A stretch of 29,530 nt of DNA. Origin: a virus. Each line of letters starts with the position of its first letter. The stretch's first letter is position 1. The translations under genes were made by a program, and so were the position numbers. Location: positions 1-29,530 of IMG/VR virus record IMGVR_UViG_3300035701_001831. One strand, 5' to 3'. The notes under the pieces were generated by a model that was not told the DNA's origin, ran no database searches, and saw only the letters and a program-made list of their open reading frames with translations. Below are positions 7,207 through 15,369 of the stretch, in pieces.

Positions 7207-8064
7207 ATGGAAGAGAAACAGGATGTAGCGGAAGTCGTCCCCGCAGAAGAAGTCGTTAACGAAGAACAGGTTACGACACCCGTTCAAGAAGAACAAGCCG
7301 AGGAGACCCCTTCTACTCAGGAAGTAAAACCAGAGGTAATAAAGGACTCCCGTCCCGTAGAGAACGTGGCTTGGGAAGTAAAGAGGAAGTTGGATGAGAC
7401 GATACCTATGTTACAACAGGAGATACGGGACTTAAAGACCCATATCACCGAAACTCGTCAACCAGCCCAACCGACATACACTAAGGCTCAGTTACAGGCT
7501 TATGCCGCTGACTCTACTACCACAACGGAACAACGTCTTTGGGCGTATACCGAAGTGGATAAAATAGAGAGAACGGACAGAGCAAAAGAATACGAAACCT
7601 TAGTAACATCAACCCGACAGAAAACCGAAGCAGATACTCGCAGAGGACAGTCAGCACAGTGGGTAGCACAGAGTTTTCCAGATACAGTCGTTAAAGACCA
7701 AATGGGAAACTTCGTGGGTTGGAACAACCAATCACCAGTGTTGGCTAAAATCAACGAGTATATGTCAAGGGATGAAGCACTAAGAAATCATCCAGAAGGG
7801 TTTATGATGGCGGCTAAAGCGGCGGCATTTGATTTAGGTATTACTCCGACTTCAAATAAGAAGTTAGACAGAACAATAGGACAACTACGAAAGGAACAAA
7901 AGAAACAATTGGCAAGTGTGGGTGGAACCCGTCCTACAGTAACCCCAGAAAGTGTCAAACAGTCGAAGTATGAAAAAATGAAACAAGAATATACTAAGAC
8001 TGGCAGTAAAGACGTTTTTGCAGAGTTACTGAAGATGAAGGGTCTAAACCCATTTGTCACATAG
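7207..8064 (+). CDS. Capsid scaffolding protein (putative)
   Basis: A 285-residue hydrophilic protein with AAAGGAG 4 bases before the ATG. Residues 1-50 are very acidic (Glu/Val/Pro/Thr-rich). A helical, coiled-coil-like region follows at about 55-85 (VAWEVKRKLDETIPMLQQEI), then a Gln/Thr-rich middle and a basic C-terminal part with RKEQKKQL and KYEKMKQEYTK. An acidic start and basic helical end, placed directly before the major capsid gene, is the usual picture for scaffolding proteins that template prohead assembly and bind the coat protein by their C-terminus. No sequence motif proves it. Confidence 0.75.
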   Translation: MEEKQDVAEVVPAEEVVNEEQVTTPVQEEQAEETPSTQEVKPEVIKDSRPVENVAWEVKRKLDETIPMLQQEIRDLKTHITETRQPAQPTYTKAQLQAYAADSTTTTEQRLWAYTEVDKIERTDRAKEYETLVTSTRQKTEADTRRGQSAQWVAQSFPDTVVKDQMGNFVGWNNQSPVLAKINEYMSRDEALRNHPEGFMMAAKAAAFDLGITPTSNKKLDRTIGQLRKEQKKQLASVGGTRPTVTPESVKQSKYEKMKQEYTKTGSKDVFAELLKMKGLNPFVT

Positions 8065-8077
8065 TTTCCAATAAAAT

Positions 8078-9019
8078 ATGGTTCCTCCAATACTGGAGAC
8101 ATATACATCAACCGCTGGTCGTAAGGAAGATATTTTGGACTTAATCACATCGATTTCGCCCGAAGATACTCCATTCCTGTCGAGATTAGGAGTAAGTAAA
8201 ACTTACGCTGTACACCATGAATGGTTGACCGACGCACTCGTTAATAACGTGAGTGGAAATGCCATAACTGAAGGTGAAAGTGCATTGGCACATCTCCTCA
8301 CGGATAAGACGAGATACGGGAACTATACCCAGATAAGTGATAGAACCTTCCAAATCACAGGAACAGAAGAAGCAGTATCGCACTACGGTCTTGATTCACA
8401 GTATGCTTATCAGCTTGAAAAAGCCATGAAAGAACTGAAAATTAAGATGGAGAGGATACTTCTTGGAAGTTCCGCAACAGCACTTGGAACAACGACTGCT
8501 GCGGCAAGAGGTTTGGCTGGTGCATTTAGTTTCGCAATAGAAGTTGGTACTGGTGAGTCAGGTGCGGCAGGAGTAAGTGCTCTTACAGAGAGTATTTACA
8601 ATAACGCCCTACAGTCACTGTACGGACTTGGTGCGAATCCAAAAACCACGTTTGTCGCTGGTTATTTGAAACGCAGAATATCGGCTTTTGCATCTAATAA
8701 TGCAAGATATATCGATATGGGTGCTTCAAAGAAACTGACGGGTGTGGTTTCCATTTATGAGAGTGATTTTGGAGTTCAGGAAATCGTTCTTGATAGATGG
8801 GTTGCTGGAAGAAATCTTGGCGGAGCATACGCAACCGATACTGGTTCTGCTCTACTGGTAGATATGGACAAATTAAAAGTCGCATATCTCAGAAAGCCAT
8901 TTACCAACCCGCTTGCGGTGGACGGAGATAGAAAGAGTGTTCAGATACTTACTGAATACACCCTTGAAGCTCTCGCACCTACGCAGTTGGGTTATCTGTC
9001 GGCTTTCGCCACAGCGTAA
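8078..9019 (+). CDS. Major capsid protein, DUF5309/SU10 type
   Basis: A 313-residue protein. Its N-terminus (GRKEDILDLITSISPEDTPF, then HEWLTDAL) is characteristic of the DUF5309 (SU10 major head protein) family of HK97-fold coats. Further family-like segments are YTQISDRTFQITGTEEAVS, the long helix around QLEKAMKELKIKMERILLG and the C-terminal LTEYTLEA. It forms the icosahedral shell. It follows the scaffold gene by 13 bases. No clear ribosome binding site is visible before the ATG at 8078, which is odd for such an abundant protein and may mean translational coupling to the scaffold gene. A hairpin follows the stop. Confidence 0.93.
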   Translation: MVPPILETYTSTAGRKEDILDLITSISPEDTPFLSRLGVSKTYAVHHEWLTDALVNNVSGNAITEGESALAHLLTDKTRYGNYTQISDRTFQITGTEEAVSHYGLDSQYAYQLEKAMKELKIKMERILLGSSATALGTTTAAARGLAGAFSFAIEVGTGESGAAGVSALTESIYNNALQSLYGLGANPKTTFVAGYLKRRISAFASNNARYIDMGASKKLTGVVSIYESDFGVQEIVLDRWVAGRNLGGAYATDTGSALLVDMDKLKVAYLRKPFTNPLAVDGDRKSVQILTEYTLEALAPTQLGYLSAFATA

Positions 9020-9032
9020 CTAACTGGTTTTC

Positions 9033-9057
9033 GGTAGCTTTCCATAAAAAAGCTACC
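9033..9057 (+). terminator. Perfect 9-bp hairpin after the capsid gene, no U-tract
   Basis: GGTAGCTTT (9033-9041) pairs exactly with AAAGCTACC (9049-9057) around a 7-base loop. It lies 13 bases after the capsid stop and 6 bases before the next ATG. Neither strand has a run of T after the stem, so it is not a classical intrinsic terminator. It may stabilise capsid mRNA, be a processing site, reduce read-through into the glycan cassette, or hide the start at 9064. Confidence 0.45.
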
Positions 9058-9063
9058 AACCTT

Positions 9064-9501
9064 ATGACAGACACGTTTAATATGCGGGAAGAAAAACCCG
9101 AAGATGTAAGAAGTCTTCTAAAGACCGCCAAAGCACGCCGTGAACAACGCAGGAAGTGGCATCTATTAGGAGAGATATGTGCTGGAAAGACCGTAGATAT
9201 TACCAAGAATACTGAACTATTTGAAGCCCTGAATAAAGAACGAATGGACTTTGAAGACATAATGAAACTTCACCCAGAGAATGTAAACGAAGCCCTTGAA
9301 TATGTAAAACAAAGAAAACTTGAACAATGCGGCAAATGGTACAACTCACATAGTCAAGCGTGGTGGGGGGAGAAGGGTGCGATACCAACCTGTGTTTATC
9401 ATGCCCGCCCGTCAAGTTACTGGCGTGATAACGATTTCGCAATGTTTAACCATTTCTTAAACCTTTACCCAAAATTTCGTATAGCGGAGTATAGAATATG
9501 A
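9064..9501 (+). CDS. Unrecognised protein between capsid and NeuB-type genes
   Basis: A 145-residue soluble protein. Residues 1-40 are highly charged (MTDTFNMREEKPEDVRSLLK, then KARREQRRKWH) and helical. The C-terminal half is aromatic-rich (KWYNSHSQAWW, SSYWRDNDF, FNHFLNLYPKF) with two Cys. I do not recognise a family. The ATG at 9064 lies 6 bases after a stable hairpin and has no ribosome binding site; an in-frame ATG at 9082 is an alternative. Its last codon overlaps the NeuB-type start (ATATGA), so it is co-translated with the glycan cassette and may belong to it, although a head-associated role is also possible. Confidence 0.7.
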   Translation: MTDTFNMREEKPEDVRSLLKTAKARREQRRKWHLLGEICAGKTVDITKNTELFEALNKERMDFEDIMKLHPENVNEALEYVKQRKLEQCGKWYNSHSQAWWGEKGAIPTCVYHARPSSYWRDNDFAMFNHFLNLYPKFRIAEYRI

Positions 9502-10223
9502 AAACGACGATTGTCGCAGACCTCGGAATAAATGCTAATGGAAATGTAGAGTTGGCAAAACAAATGATAGACTTAGCGGTAGCTTCAGGAGTTGATGCCA
9601 TTAAGATGCAGGTATATAACTCAGAGAAGTTGCATGGCGTGAACTCCCCTGTATATAAAGACGCAAAGCGAGGAGAATTCTCTTATGACCATTTCCGTGT
9701 TTTGGCGGAGTATTGTCCTATCGATTGGTTTGCATCTGCTTTTGATGATATGGCTGTCGACCTTCTTGAAGATATAGGAGTTAAGCGTCATAAGATAGCA
9801 AGTCGTATGTTAACCAACTTTGCTTTGCTTAACAAGATAAATAAAACCAAAAAACCCGTGTTCCTATCAACTGGTAATCACGATACGGGAGCCATAGAAA
9901 AGGCATTAAGTATACTTAAAGATTGTAAAGTAACCTTACTATACTGCGTCCCTAAATACCCCACTAAAATACAAGACTTAAACTTTAATAGAATGACTAA
10001 ATTGGGAGAGTTGTTTAAGGTTCCCATAGGTTTTAGTGACCACTCAACTGGTATCTGGGCAAGCATAGAAGCAGTTAGGCTGGGTGCTACGGTCATAGAA
10101 AAGCACTTCACGGTATCAAGAAACCTTGAGGGGTGCGACCAAGTAGCGAGTATGGAGCCATATGAGATGAAAATGCTCGTAAAATCGATTCGTCAGCTGG
10201 AGTGCCTCCGTAATGAAATTTAA
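9498..10223 (+). CDS. NeuB-type nonulosonic acid synthase, catalytic core only
   Basis: Enzymes of this family condense phosphoenolpyruvate with an amino-hexose to give sialic, legionaminic or pseudaminic acids. Residues 7-16 (ADLGINANGN) and AKQMIDLAVASGVDAIKMQ are the family's opening. The TIM barrel continues with FLSTG, YCVPKYPT, GFSDHSTG (D181, H182) and IEKHFT (K202, H203), then GCDQVASMEPYEM. It has 241 residues, against about 340 for bacterial NeuB/NeuB2/PseI. The C-terminal SAF (antifreeze-like) domain, which covers the substrate pocket of the partner subunit, is absent. The usual GPDH near the end reads GCDQ. GGAG precedes the ATG. The fold is certain; activity and exact product are not. 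Confidence 0.87.
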   Translation: MKTTIVADLGINANGNVELAKQMIDLAVASGVDAIKMQVYNSEKLHGVNSPVYKDAKRGEFSYDHFRVLAEYCPIDWFASAFDDMAVDLLEDIGVKRHKIASRMLTNFALLNKINKTKKPVFLSTGNHDTGAIEKALSILKDCKVTLLYCVPKYPTKIQDLNFNRMTKLGELFKVPIGFSDHSTGIWASIEAVRLGATVIEKHFTVSRNLEGCDQVASMEPYEMKMLVKSIRQLECLRNEI

Positions 10224-11139
10224 GAACTACGAGTTAATACCAAATCTCAGAGATAATCTAAAACCCGACTGGAAGGAGATGCTAAATCCTTCTAAGCCAA
10301 GAAACATTGTTCCAGATATTTATGCCAATATGCCCTTTCTTTCAAAATCTGAAAAACTCCTACTTAACCTCGACATAAGTTTAGTTGGAAAAGACATACT
10401 TGAAGTAGGGTGTGGATATGGTTCTCACGCTTATTTAATGGCTAAATACGAGGGAACGAGGGTTCACGCCATAGATGTTGATGATTATTATGTAAATCAA
10501 TCTATAGACTTAAATATATGGAACCCCGAAGACATAGAGTTGATGCACAATAAACTCGATGTAGTGCGTCAGGAATTAGGAAAGAAGTTTCCAAAATGTA
10601 TTGCGGATAAAGTAACCTTTGAAACAGTAGGCATGGAAAGTTATGCAACACCTAACCTACACGACATAATAATCAGCTGGGATGTATTAGAGCATATACT
10701 TGATTTACCGTTAGCATTTAACCAAATGGCTAATGCGGTCAAAAAAGACGGTATAGTCATACACGAATATAATCCGTTCTTTTCATTGACTGGTGGTCAT
10801 TCTTTATGCACCTTGGATTTCCACTTTGGACATTGCCGTTTATCGAAAGAAGATTTTAAGCAATACATAAAAGAACTAAGACCTAACGAAGAAAAGGCGA
10901 CATTAAACTTCTACAATAAATGCTTAAACAGGGCAACCATATCGGATATTAAGAAATATGCTACGCAGTCTGGTTTTGAGATATTAAAGGTTGGCGGTCA
11001 TATACCCTTCCCCGCACCAGAGTTAGAAATCAGGGAAGAACTTGAAAAAGATATATTACCAGATGTAATTAAACTATACCCTAATGTCACGGTAGAAGAC
11101 CTGTTGTGGGATTCAGTCCACATAATCTTGAGGAGATAA
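10213..11139 (+). CDS. SAM-dependent class I methyltransferase
   Basis: A 308-residue protein with motif I ILEVGCGYGSHA (E64-G70), an acidic AIDVDD after strand 2, and ISWDVLEHI for motif IV/post-IV. The later part has a Cys/His-rich stretch (GGHSLCTLDFHFGHCRL) and a long C-terminal helix-rich tail. In bacterial surface-glycan loci such proteins methylate sugar hydroxyl or amino groups. It overlaps the NeuB-type gene by 11 bases and ends in TAATG with the following gene, so the three are translationally linked. The substrate is inferred to be a sugar from context alone. Confidence 0.85.
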   Translation: MKFKNYELIPNLRDNLKPDWKEMLNPSKPRNIVPDIYANMPFLSKSEKLLLNLDISLVGKDILEVGCGYGSHAYLMAKYEGTRVHAIDVDDYYVNQSIDLNIWNPEDIELMHNKLDVVRQELGKKFPKCIADKVTFETVGMESYATPNLHDIIISWDVLEHILDLPLAFNQMANAVKKDGIVIHEYNPFFSLTGGHSLCTLDFHFGHCRLSKEDFKQYIKELRPNEEKATLNFYNKCLNRATISDIKKYATQSGFEILKVGGHIPFPAPELEIREELEKDILPDVIKLYPNVTVEDLLWDSVHIILRR

Positions 11140-12038
11140 TGATAAAAATAATAGAAGACTTGTTTCAAATGCCACGCAATATAAACGAATTAGATAAAGC
11201 GTTAGAATACATAGATAAAATAATCCCCCTTCAAATATATAGTTTTTTAGAAGGTAAGAAATATTGTTCTTGGATAATCCCCAAGGGCGGTATAAGAGTT
11301 GGTGAGCATACCTTAAAGGGTACAACTAAAGAAGAAATCATCATTCCAATACACTTATGCCACGATAAAATGGCAAATGATAACCTATCGGGTGTAGCGG
11401 TAGCGATTAGATTAGCCCAGTGGATTAAAAACCATAAATATACCTACAGATTCTTATTTCTGCCTGAAACCATAGGAACCATAGCGTACCTATCAACTTA
11501 TCAGCGTGATTATAAGTTTGGTATAGTTATTGATAGCGTAGGAGGAGACGGGGAGTTGGTAACGACACTTCCTAAAACACCGTCTTTATTGCCTTATTAT
11601 GTAAGTGGAAAAACTAATTTATTCTTTAGCGACGAACACCTATGGAGTGGAAACGACGAAAGAACGTTAGAGGGTTTTGATATTTCTTCTATTCAAATCT
11701 CCAGAAGTCCCTTTCTCGAATACCATACAAACCACGACACTTCCGACAGGATTGATGAAAAACAACTACAGTCTACTCTTGAGTATGTTAAATCAATTAT
11801 AGACAAAATAGAAAAAGACTTCGTACCCACACCTAATTTTGCAGGAATACCGTGCTTATCTGCTACGGGATTATGGAAAAAGGAGTATGGAAGCCCCCAC
11901 ACCTTTATGAAGATTGAACGCATATATCACTCCCTAAGATACGAATTAAGTATTGCCCAGATAGCCAAGATGCACGGTTTACCCTTTGACTTTGTTTACC
12001 AATTTGTAAACCAGCTCAAGGAGAAGAAACTGTGTTAA
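11139..12038 (+). CDS. DUF4910-like (M28-related) zinc hydrolase of glycan loci
   Basis: A 299-residue protein starting at the ATG that overlaps the previous stop (TAATG), with GGAG just upstream; a longer frame from 11106 lies inside the methyltransferase. HLCHDKMANDNLSG (H72-G85), FLPETIG (about 107-113), VIDSVGGDG (D132) and EYHTNHDT (H196) match the aminopeptidase-like DUF4910 proteins, whose residues correspond to zinc ligands of M28 peptidases. The C-terminal 70 residues look like a winged helix. These proteins recur in nonulosonate and capsule clusters, where they are thought to act as amidases or deacylases on sugar precursors rather than peptidases. The real substrate is not established. 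Confidence 0.72.
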   Translation: MIKIIEDLFQMPRNINELDKALEYIDKIIPLQIYSFLEGKKYCSWIIPKGGIRVGEHTLKGTTKEEIIIPIHLCHDKMANDNLSGVAVAIRLAQWIKNHKYTYRFLFLPETIGTIAYLSTYQRDYKFGIVIDSVGGDGELVTTLPKTPSLLPYYVSGKTNLFFSDEHLWSGNDERTLEGFDISSIQISRSPFLEYHTNHDTSDRIDEKQLQSTLEYVKSIIDKIEKDFVPTPNFAGIPCLSATGLWKKEYGSPHTFMKIERIYHSLRYELSIAQIAKMHGLPFDFVYQFVNQLKEKKLC

Positions 12039-12538
12039 GACCAATGGAGGAGAAAGACTTAGAATGGGTGGCGTACGAACGTAATAACCCAGAGTGTCGT
12101 AAGTGGTTCAGGCAAAGTGAACTGTTGTCAATTAAACAACAGTTGTTGTGGTTTAATACAACAGATATGCGGTCTTACATAGCCGAAGATGATGACGGAC
12201 ACAGGGTAGGCGTTCTTTCTTTAAGCCACATAGACACCATAGCACGCAAGTGCGAGTTCTCCATAATGATACTTCCAGAGTATCGTAACCGTGGTTACGG
12301 TAAGAAAGCACTATGGGAACTCTTACTACACGCATTTTATGACCTTAATATGGAACAGGTATATTCTGATGTATTCGAACATAATCCCGCATTATTAAAG
12401 TATGAGAAGTGGGGATTCAAAGAATACGGAAAACTACCCAAATGGTATTATAAAAATGGAGATTATATAGATAGTGTCATAATATCTATAACCAAAGATG
12501 AATATTATAATAGCATCAAACAGACCCTTCCCAAATAG
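12032..12538 (+). CDS. GNAT-family N-acetyltransferase
   Basis: A 168-residue RimI/RimJ-type protein. The start is GTG at 12032, with AAGGAG 8 bases upstream; the next in-frame ATG is four codons later. LRPMEEKDLEWV opens the fold, and the acetyl-CoA loop is PEYRNRGYGKKAL (about residues 82-94), followed by FEHNPALLKYEKWGFKEYGK, the usual end of the domain. In pseudaminic and legionaminic pathways the equivalent step (PseH) acetylates the 4-amino group made by the aminotransferase. That role fits here but is inferred from the neighbours. It overlaps the genes on both sides by 7 and 41 bases. Confidence 0.87.
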   Translation: MLRPMEEKDLEWVAYERNNPECRKWFRQSELLSIKQQLLWFNTTDMRSYIAEDDDGHRVGVLSLSHIDTIARKCEFSIMILPEYRNRGYGKKALWELLLHAFYDLNMEQVYSDVFEHNPALLKYEKWGFKEYGKLPKWYYKNGDYIDSVIISITKDEYYNSIKQTLPK

Positions 12539-12878
12539 AGATGTCCAAAATAATGAACAATTGTCCAATATATTGGACACAGTAAATCCTCAGTATATTC
12601 TATTCCCATTCTGGTCATGGAAAGTCCCCAAGGAGATAACCGATAAATACCATTGTATTGGTTTTCATACTGGTAATACTAATGGTGGTAGCCCGATACA
12701 AAACCTCATAAAACAAGGGGTGGAAGATACCATAATTAGAGTATTTAAGATGAATGATAAGATTGATGGTGGAGATAATTTAGACGTAATTCAAGTATCG
12801 TTATTAGGTAATTTAGAAGAAATTATCATACGAATGACCGATAAAATAGATGGCTATATTCAAACGCATTACAGATAA
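12498..12878 (+). CDS. Formyltransferase-like sugar N-acyl enzyme (short)
   Basis: A 126-residue protein resembling the small formyltransferases of pseudaminic acid and dideoxyamino-sugar loci: MNIIIASNRP at the N-terminus, YILFPFWSWKVPKEI, then GFHTGNTNGGSPIQNLI, whose H57 occupies the place of the catalytic His, and KIDGGD (D90) that of the catalytic Asp. The family moves a formyl group from N10-formyl-tetrahydrofolate to an amino sugar. It has only the core and lacks the C-terminal domain of larger formyltransferases, and the usual Asn before the His motif is not clear, so the activity is uncertain. It starts 41 bases inside the GNAT gene. Confidence 0.75.
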   Translation: MNIIIASNRPFPNRDVQNNEQLSNILDTVNPQYILFPFWSWKVPKEITDKYHCIGFHTGNTNGGSPIQNLIKQGVEDTIIRVFKMNDKIDGGDNLDVIQVSLLGNLEEIIIRMTDKIDGYIQTHYR

Positions 12879-13083
12879 CCATATTTCCGCAGATAATCTA
12901 AAAGGATTATTTAACGAAATAAGAATGAGAGACAAAGACGGACAACCACTCTCTTATATAGACTACAACAATTTCCGCATAGAGTTCAGACGAGCCTCAC
13001 TACGCAGAGATTACCTCGAAGCGGACGTAAGGATATATGTTAGAAAACAAACGGATAATGACGGTTCTGGCACACGAGGATGA
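12850..13083 (+). CDS. Small basic protein of unknown function
   Basis: A 77-residue frame covering the only space between the formyltransferase-like and PIG-L genes. Its ends overlap them by 29 and 47 bases. It is charged, with several Arg/Lys (FRIEFRRASLRRDYLEADVR in the second half), and has no hydrophobic segment or recognisable motif. There is no clear ribosome binding site before the ATG, so translation would rely on coupling. It may be a real accessory protein. It could also be a chance frame, but the roughly 160 bases that belong to no other gene argue for it. Confidence 0.45.
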   Translation: MAIFKRITDNHISADNLKGLFNEIRMRDKDGQPLSYIDYNNFRIEFRRASLRRDYLEADVRIYVRKQTDNDGSGTRG

Positions 13084-13648
13084 TGAAACCCTTGGTTGTG
13101 GCGGTACGTTAAATAGATTTAACAAACAGAACATATGTTGTGCTATTCCAATAACAAGGATAGAAGAACAACGTAAATCTGCCCTAAAGACACTTGGTAT
13201 ACAGAATAGTATAATGGGGACTTTTGATGATAATCAGTTAGATAAGTACCCCTTATTAGAAATAACCAAATGGGTCAGTAGCTGTATAGATAAATTCAAC
13301 CCCGAAGTTATCATTACCCACTGTAGGAACTGTACTAACCAAGACCATAGGGTACTTCACGAAGCCTCGGTAATAGCAACGAGACCCCTTAAAAACCACA
13401 TACAACTTTTAAGTTGTGAGATACCGAGTTCTACGGGTTACCTAAGACCTACAGGGTTTGAACCTAATTACTACATAGAACTAAGTCCAGACAACATATT
13501 AGCAAAGATGAAAGCAGTAGAAGAATACGTCACGGAATTAAGGAAGTGTCGCTCCCCAGAAGTAATCTCAGCATTAGCGAGGGTTCGTGGTGCTGAAAGT
13601 GGATATGATTACGCAGAGGGATTTATGTTAGAGAGAGGATATGGATAA
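13037..13648 (+). CDS. PIG-L/LmbE-family deacetylase
   Basis: A 203-residue zinc-dependent N-deacetylase of the family that removes acetyl from GlcNAc-type sugars. The signature AHPDDE is present as AHEDDE (H13, D15, D16), and the second metal/catalytic site is NQDHRVLHEA (D103, H104, H108), with ITHC just before it. AAGGA lies about 4 bases before the ATG. Members in sugar-nucleotide loci free an amino group for re-acylation, which fits with the GNAT, the formyltransferase-like and the DUF4910-like genes around it. The N in place of the usual first His of HPDH is a small departure. Confidence 0.88.
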   Translation: MLENKRIMTVLAHEDDETLGCGGTLNRFNKQNICCAIPITRIEEQRKSALKTLGIQNSIMGTFDDNQLDKYPLLEITKWVSSCIDKFNPEVIITHCRNCTNQDHRVLHEASVIATRPLKNHIQLLSCEIPSSTGYLRPTGFEPNYYIELSPDNILAKMKAVEEYVTELRKCRSPEVISALARVRGAESGYDYAEGFMLERGYG

Positions 13649-14330
13649 ATCTAAAAGAATATTTGTAGAAATTCATAATCAAAGAGTTTTTGCCACAAAT
13701 CCCGAAACTAACTTAAAACGAGAAATTCCCGTTCAATTTAATCACGATTTCTGGAGAAACCCCACCAAACACACCCACTTTCTTTCAACTGAAGACTATA
13801 AAAAAGGTGCTGAAAGAAGTGAAAAGTTGGTTAGTTTATTCGATAAGTTCTGCTCTAAGGACGACAAGATTTTAGAACTCGGTTGTAATGTGGGAAGAAA
13901 CCTTGACCACCTATACAGGGCTGGGTATAAGAACTTAGCAGGATTGGATATATGTCGGGAAGCCCTTGAATTAGGTAAGAAGTCTTACCCAGATACGGTA
14001 GGAAAGATACCGCTAATATGTTCTTCTATTGAAGACTGTCTTTATTCCAATAAAATCGATTGTGATGTTATCTTTACTATGACCGTGTTAATGCACCTGC
14101 ATCCTTCGTCTTATTGGGTTTTTGAAAAAATACGCAACTTACCCAAGAAACGTCTTATTTTAGTCGAAGAAGAAGGAATCCTATCCGAAACCGTATTTCC
14201 GTATAAGTTTAAGGATATATTTGAAGCCTATGGAATGGAGCAAATACACGAAGAATGTTTAGAAGAAGAAAATATGGTAGGTGACGGTGAAGAAATAAAA
14301 ATACAATATAGGATATTCAAAAATGGATAA
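13641..14330 (+). CDS. SAM-dependent methyltransferase, second of the cassette
   Basis: A 229-residue class I methyltransferase: ILELGCNVGRNL (E79-G85) for SAM binding, AGLDICREALELGKK for the strand-2 region, and DVIFTMTVLMHL for motif IV. Residues 1-70 form an N-terminal lid with FWRNPTKHTHF. Related proteins occur in O-antigen and flagellin glycan clusters, where they methylate sugars. GAGAGAGG precedes the ATG, and its ends overlap the PIG-L and GT-B-like genes by 8 bases each. It is not a close copy of the methyltransferase at 10213, so two different positions are probably methylated. Confidence 0.85.
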   Translation: MDKSKRIFVEIHNQRVFATNPETNLKREIPVQFNHDFWRNPTKHTHFLSTEDYKKGAERSEKLVSLFDKFCSKDDKILELGCNVGRNLDHLYRAGYKNLAGLDICREALELGKKSYPDTVGKIPLICSSIEDCLYSNKIDCDVIFTMTVLMHLHPSSYWVFEKIRNLPKKRLILVEEEGILSETVFPYKFKDIFEAYGMEQIHEECLEEENMVGDGEEIKIQYRIFKNG

Positions 14331-15369
14331 AATAAAGGTCTATTTAAGAAATTTTAACGGTGTAATGGATGGGATATTAAAGAGTGGGGAAATTGATACA
14401 GTAGAAGACCCCCGTGACGCACAGGCGATAGTGGTATGGCAGGACACCCGTGGGGAGTATGTAGAACTTGCCAACATAAACAAGAAGTATCTACACAAAC
14501 CTTTTATAGTGGTTCAGCACGGGGCAGGGGCGACAAGGGACTACGAACACCCAATGAAGTGTCCCCTATTGGCGGATAAGTTCTGTTGCTGGGGACAACA
14601 CGATTACGAAAGACTTGTGAAGCAGGGGAATGGGGATAAGGGCGTTATAACGGGTTCACCATTACTTAAATACATCAAACCTAAAGAGAAACATACCGAT
14701 AAAAACATAGTGCTTGTTCCCATAATAACCCTTCACGAAGAACCCGCCAATCTAATCACGTTTTACGAAATGAAAAAGGCGGAAATAGACCACGCCCAAC
14801 AACATATCTTAAAACATAAAGACGAACTTATAAAAGAATGGAAACCATCAATCCTTAATCCAAAGAATGAGTTGGAAAAAGAATATGCTATTGGATTAGG
14901 TAGCATCCCCTATTATGACGTGAATAGGAATTTCAGAGTAATTTCCAAACTTACAACCATACATGATAAGAACCTATATTTAGGTTCTGTATGCGAGACC
15001 AGCGTAGCTAGTTCAACACACATAGAAGATTGTGTAAAATTACTGCTACAAACTGATGTCGTAGTCGGTATGGTAGAGAGTACGTTCCAGATGCTTGCTA
15101 TGGCGATGGACATACCCGTAGTTGTTTGTAGGGAGTGGGAATTTAAGGAATATGGCGGTTTAGACTATACTGAGTGTGACCATATTAAGACCGATGCGGC
15201 GGTTTACGCAGAAACCAAAGACCTGCGAAAAGCAATAGAACAGGAACTCTCTAATCCTGAAAGGTTAAAAGAGGAACGAAAGAAGACTGTTCTTAGGGAG
15301 TTGGGAGACATAAACTCCGACCCTGATAAGAACATAATAGAAGTTATAAGGAGAGAAGTTAATGGGTAA
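14323..15369 (+). CDS. GT-B-like protein, glycosyltransferase or UDP-sugar hydrolase
   Basis: A 348-residue protein with a two-Rossmann layout. In the N-terminal half FIVVQHGAG (H66) is reminiscent of CDP-glycerol transferase and NeuC/WecB-type epimerase folds. VITGSPLL comes near the linker and DVVVGMVESTFQMLAMAMDI (E252) in the C-terminal half, where GT-B enzymes bind the nucleotide. Either a glycosyltransferase, or the otherwise missing hydrolase/epimerase step (PseG/NeuC-like) that frees the sugar before condensation with PEP, could be encoded here. The sequence alone does not decide. Its last codons overlap the strongly initiated virion-like gene. Confidence 0.6.
   Translation: MDKIKVYLRNFNGVMDGILKSGEIDTVEDPRDAQAIVVWQDTRGEYVELANINKKYLHKPFIVVQHGAGATRDYEHPMKCPLLADKFCCWGQHDYERLVKQGNGDKGVITGSPLLKYIKPKEKHTDKNIVLVPIITLHEEPANLITFYEMKKAEIDHAQQHILKHKDELIKEWKPSILNPKNELEKEYAIGLGSIPYYDVNRNFRVISKLTTIHDKNLYLGSVCETSVASSTHIEDCVKLLLQTDVVVGMVESTFQMLAMAMDIPVVVCREWEFKEYGGLDYTECDHIKTDAAVYAETKDLRKAIEQELSNPERLKEERKKTVLRELGDINSDPDKNIIEVIRREVNG
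15348..15354 (+). promoter_or_regulatory. Strong ribosome binding site of the embedded virion-like gene
   Basis: AAGGAGA lies 7 bases before the ATG at 15362. It is stronger than the sites of most enzyme genes around it, consistent with high production of this protein within the cassette. Confidence 0.65.

Noticed and set aside
9498-10223. Catabolic sialate lyase or KDO/DAHP synthase
   Set aside because: The opening motif and GFSDHSTG plus EKHFT are specific to the NeuB/SpsE group.
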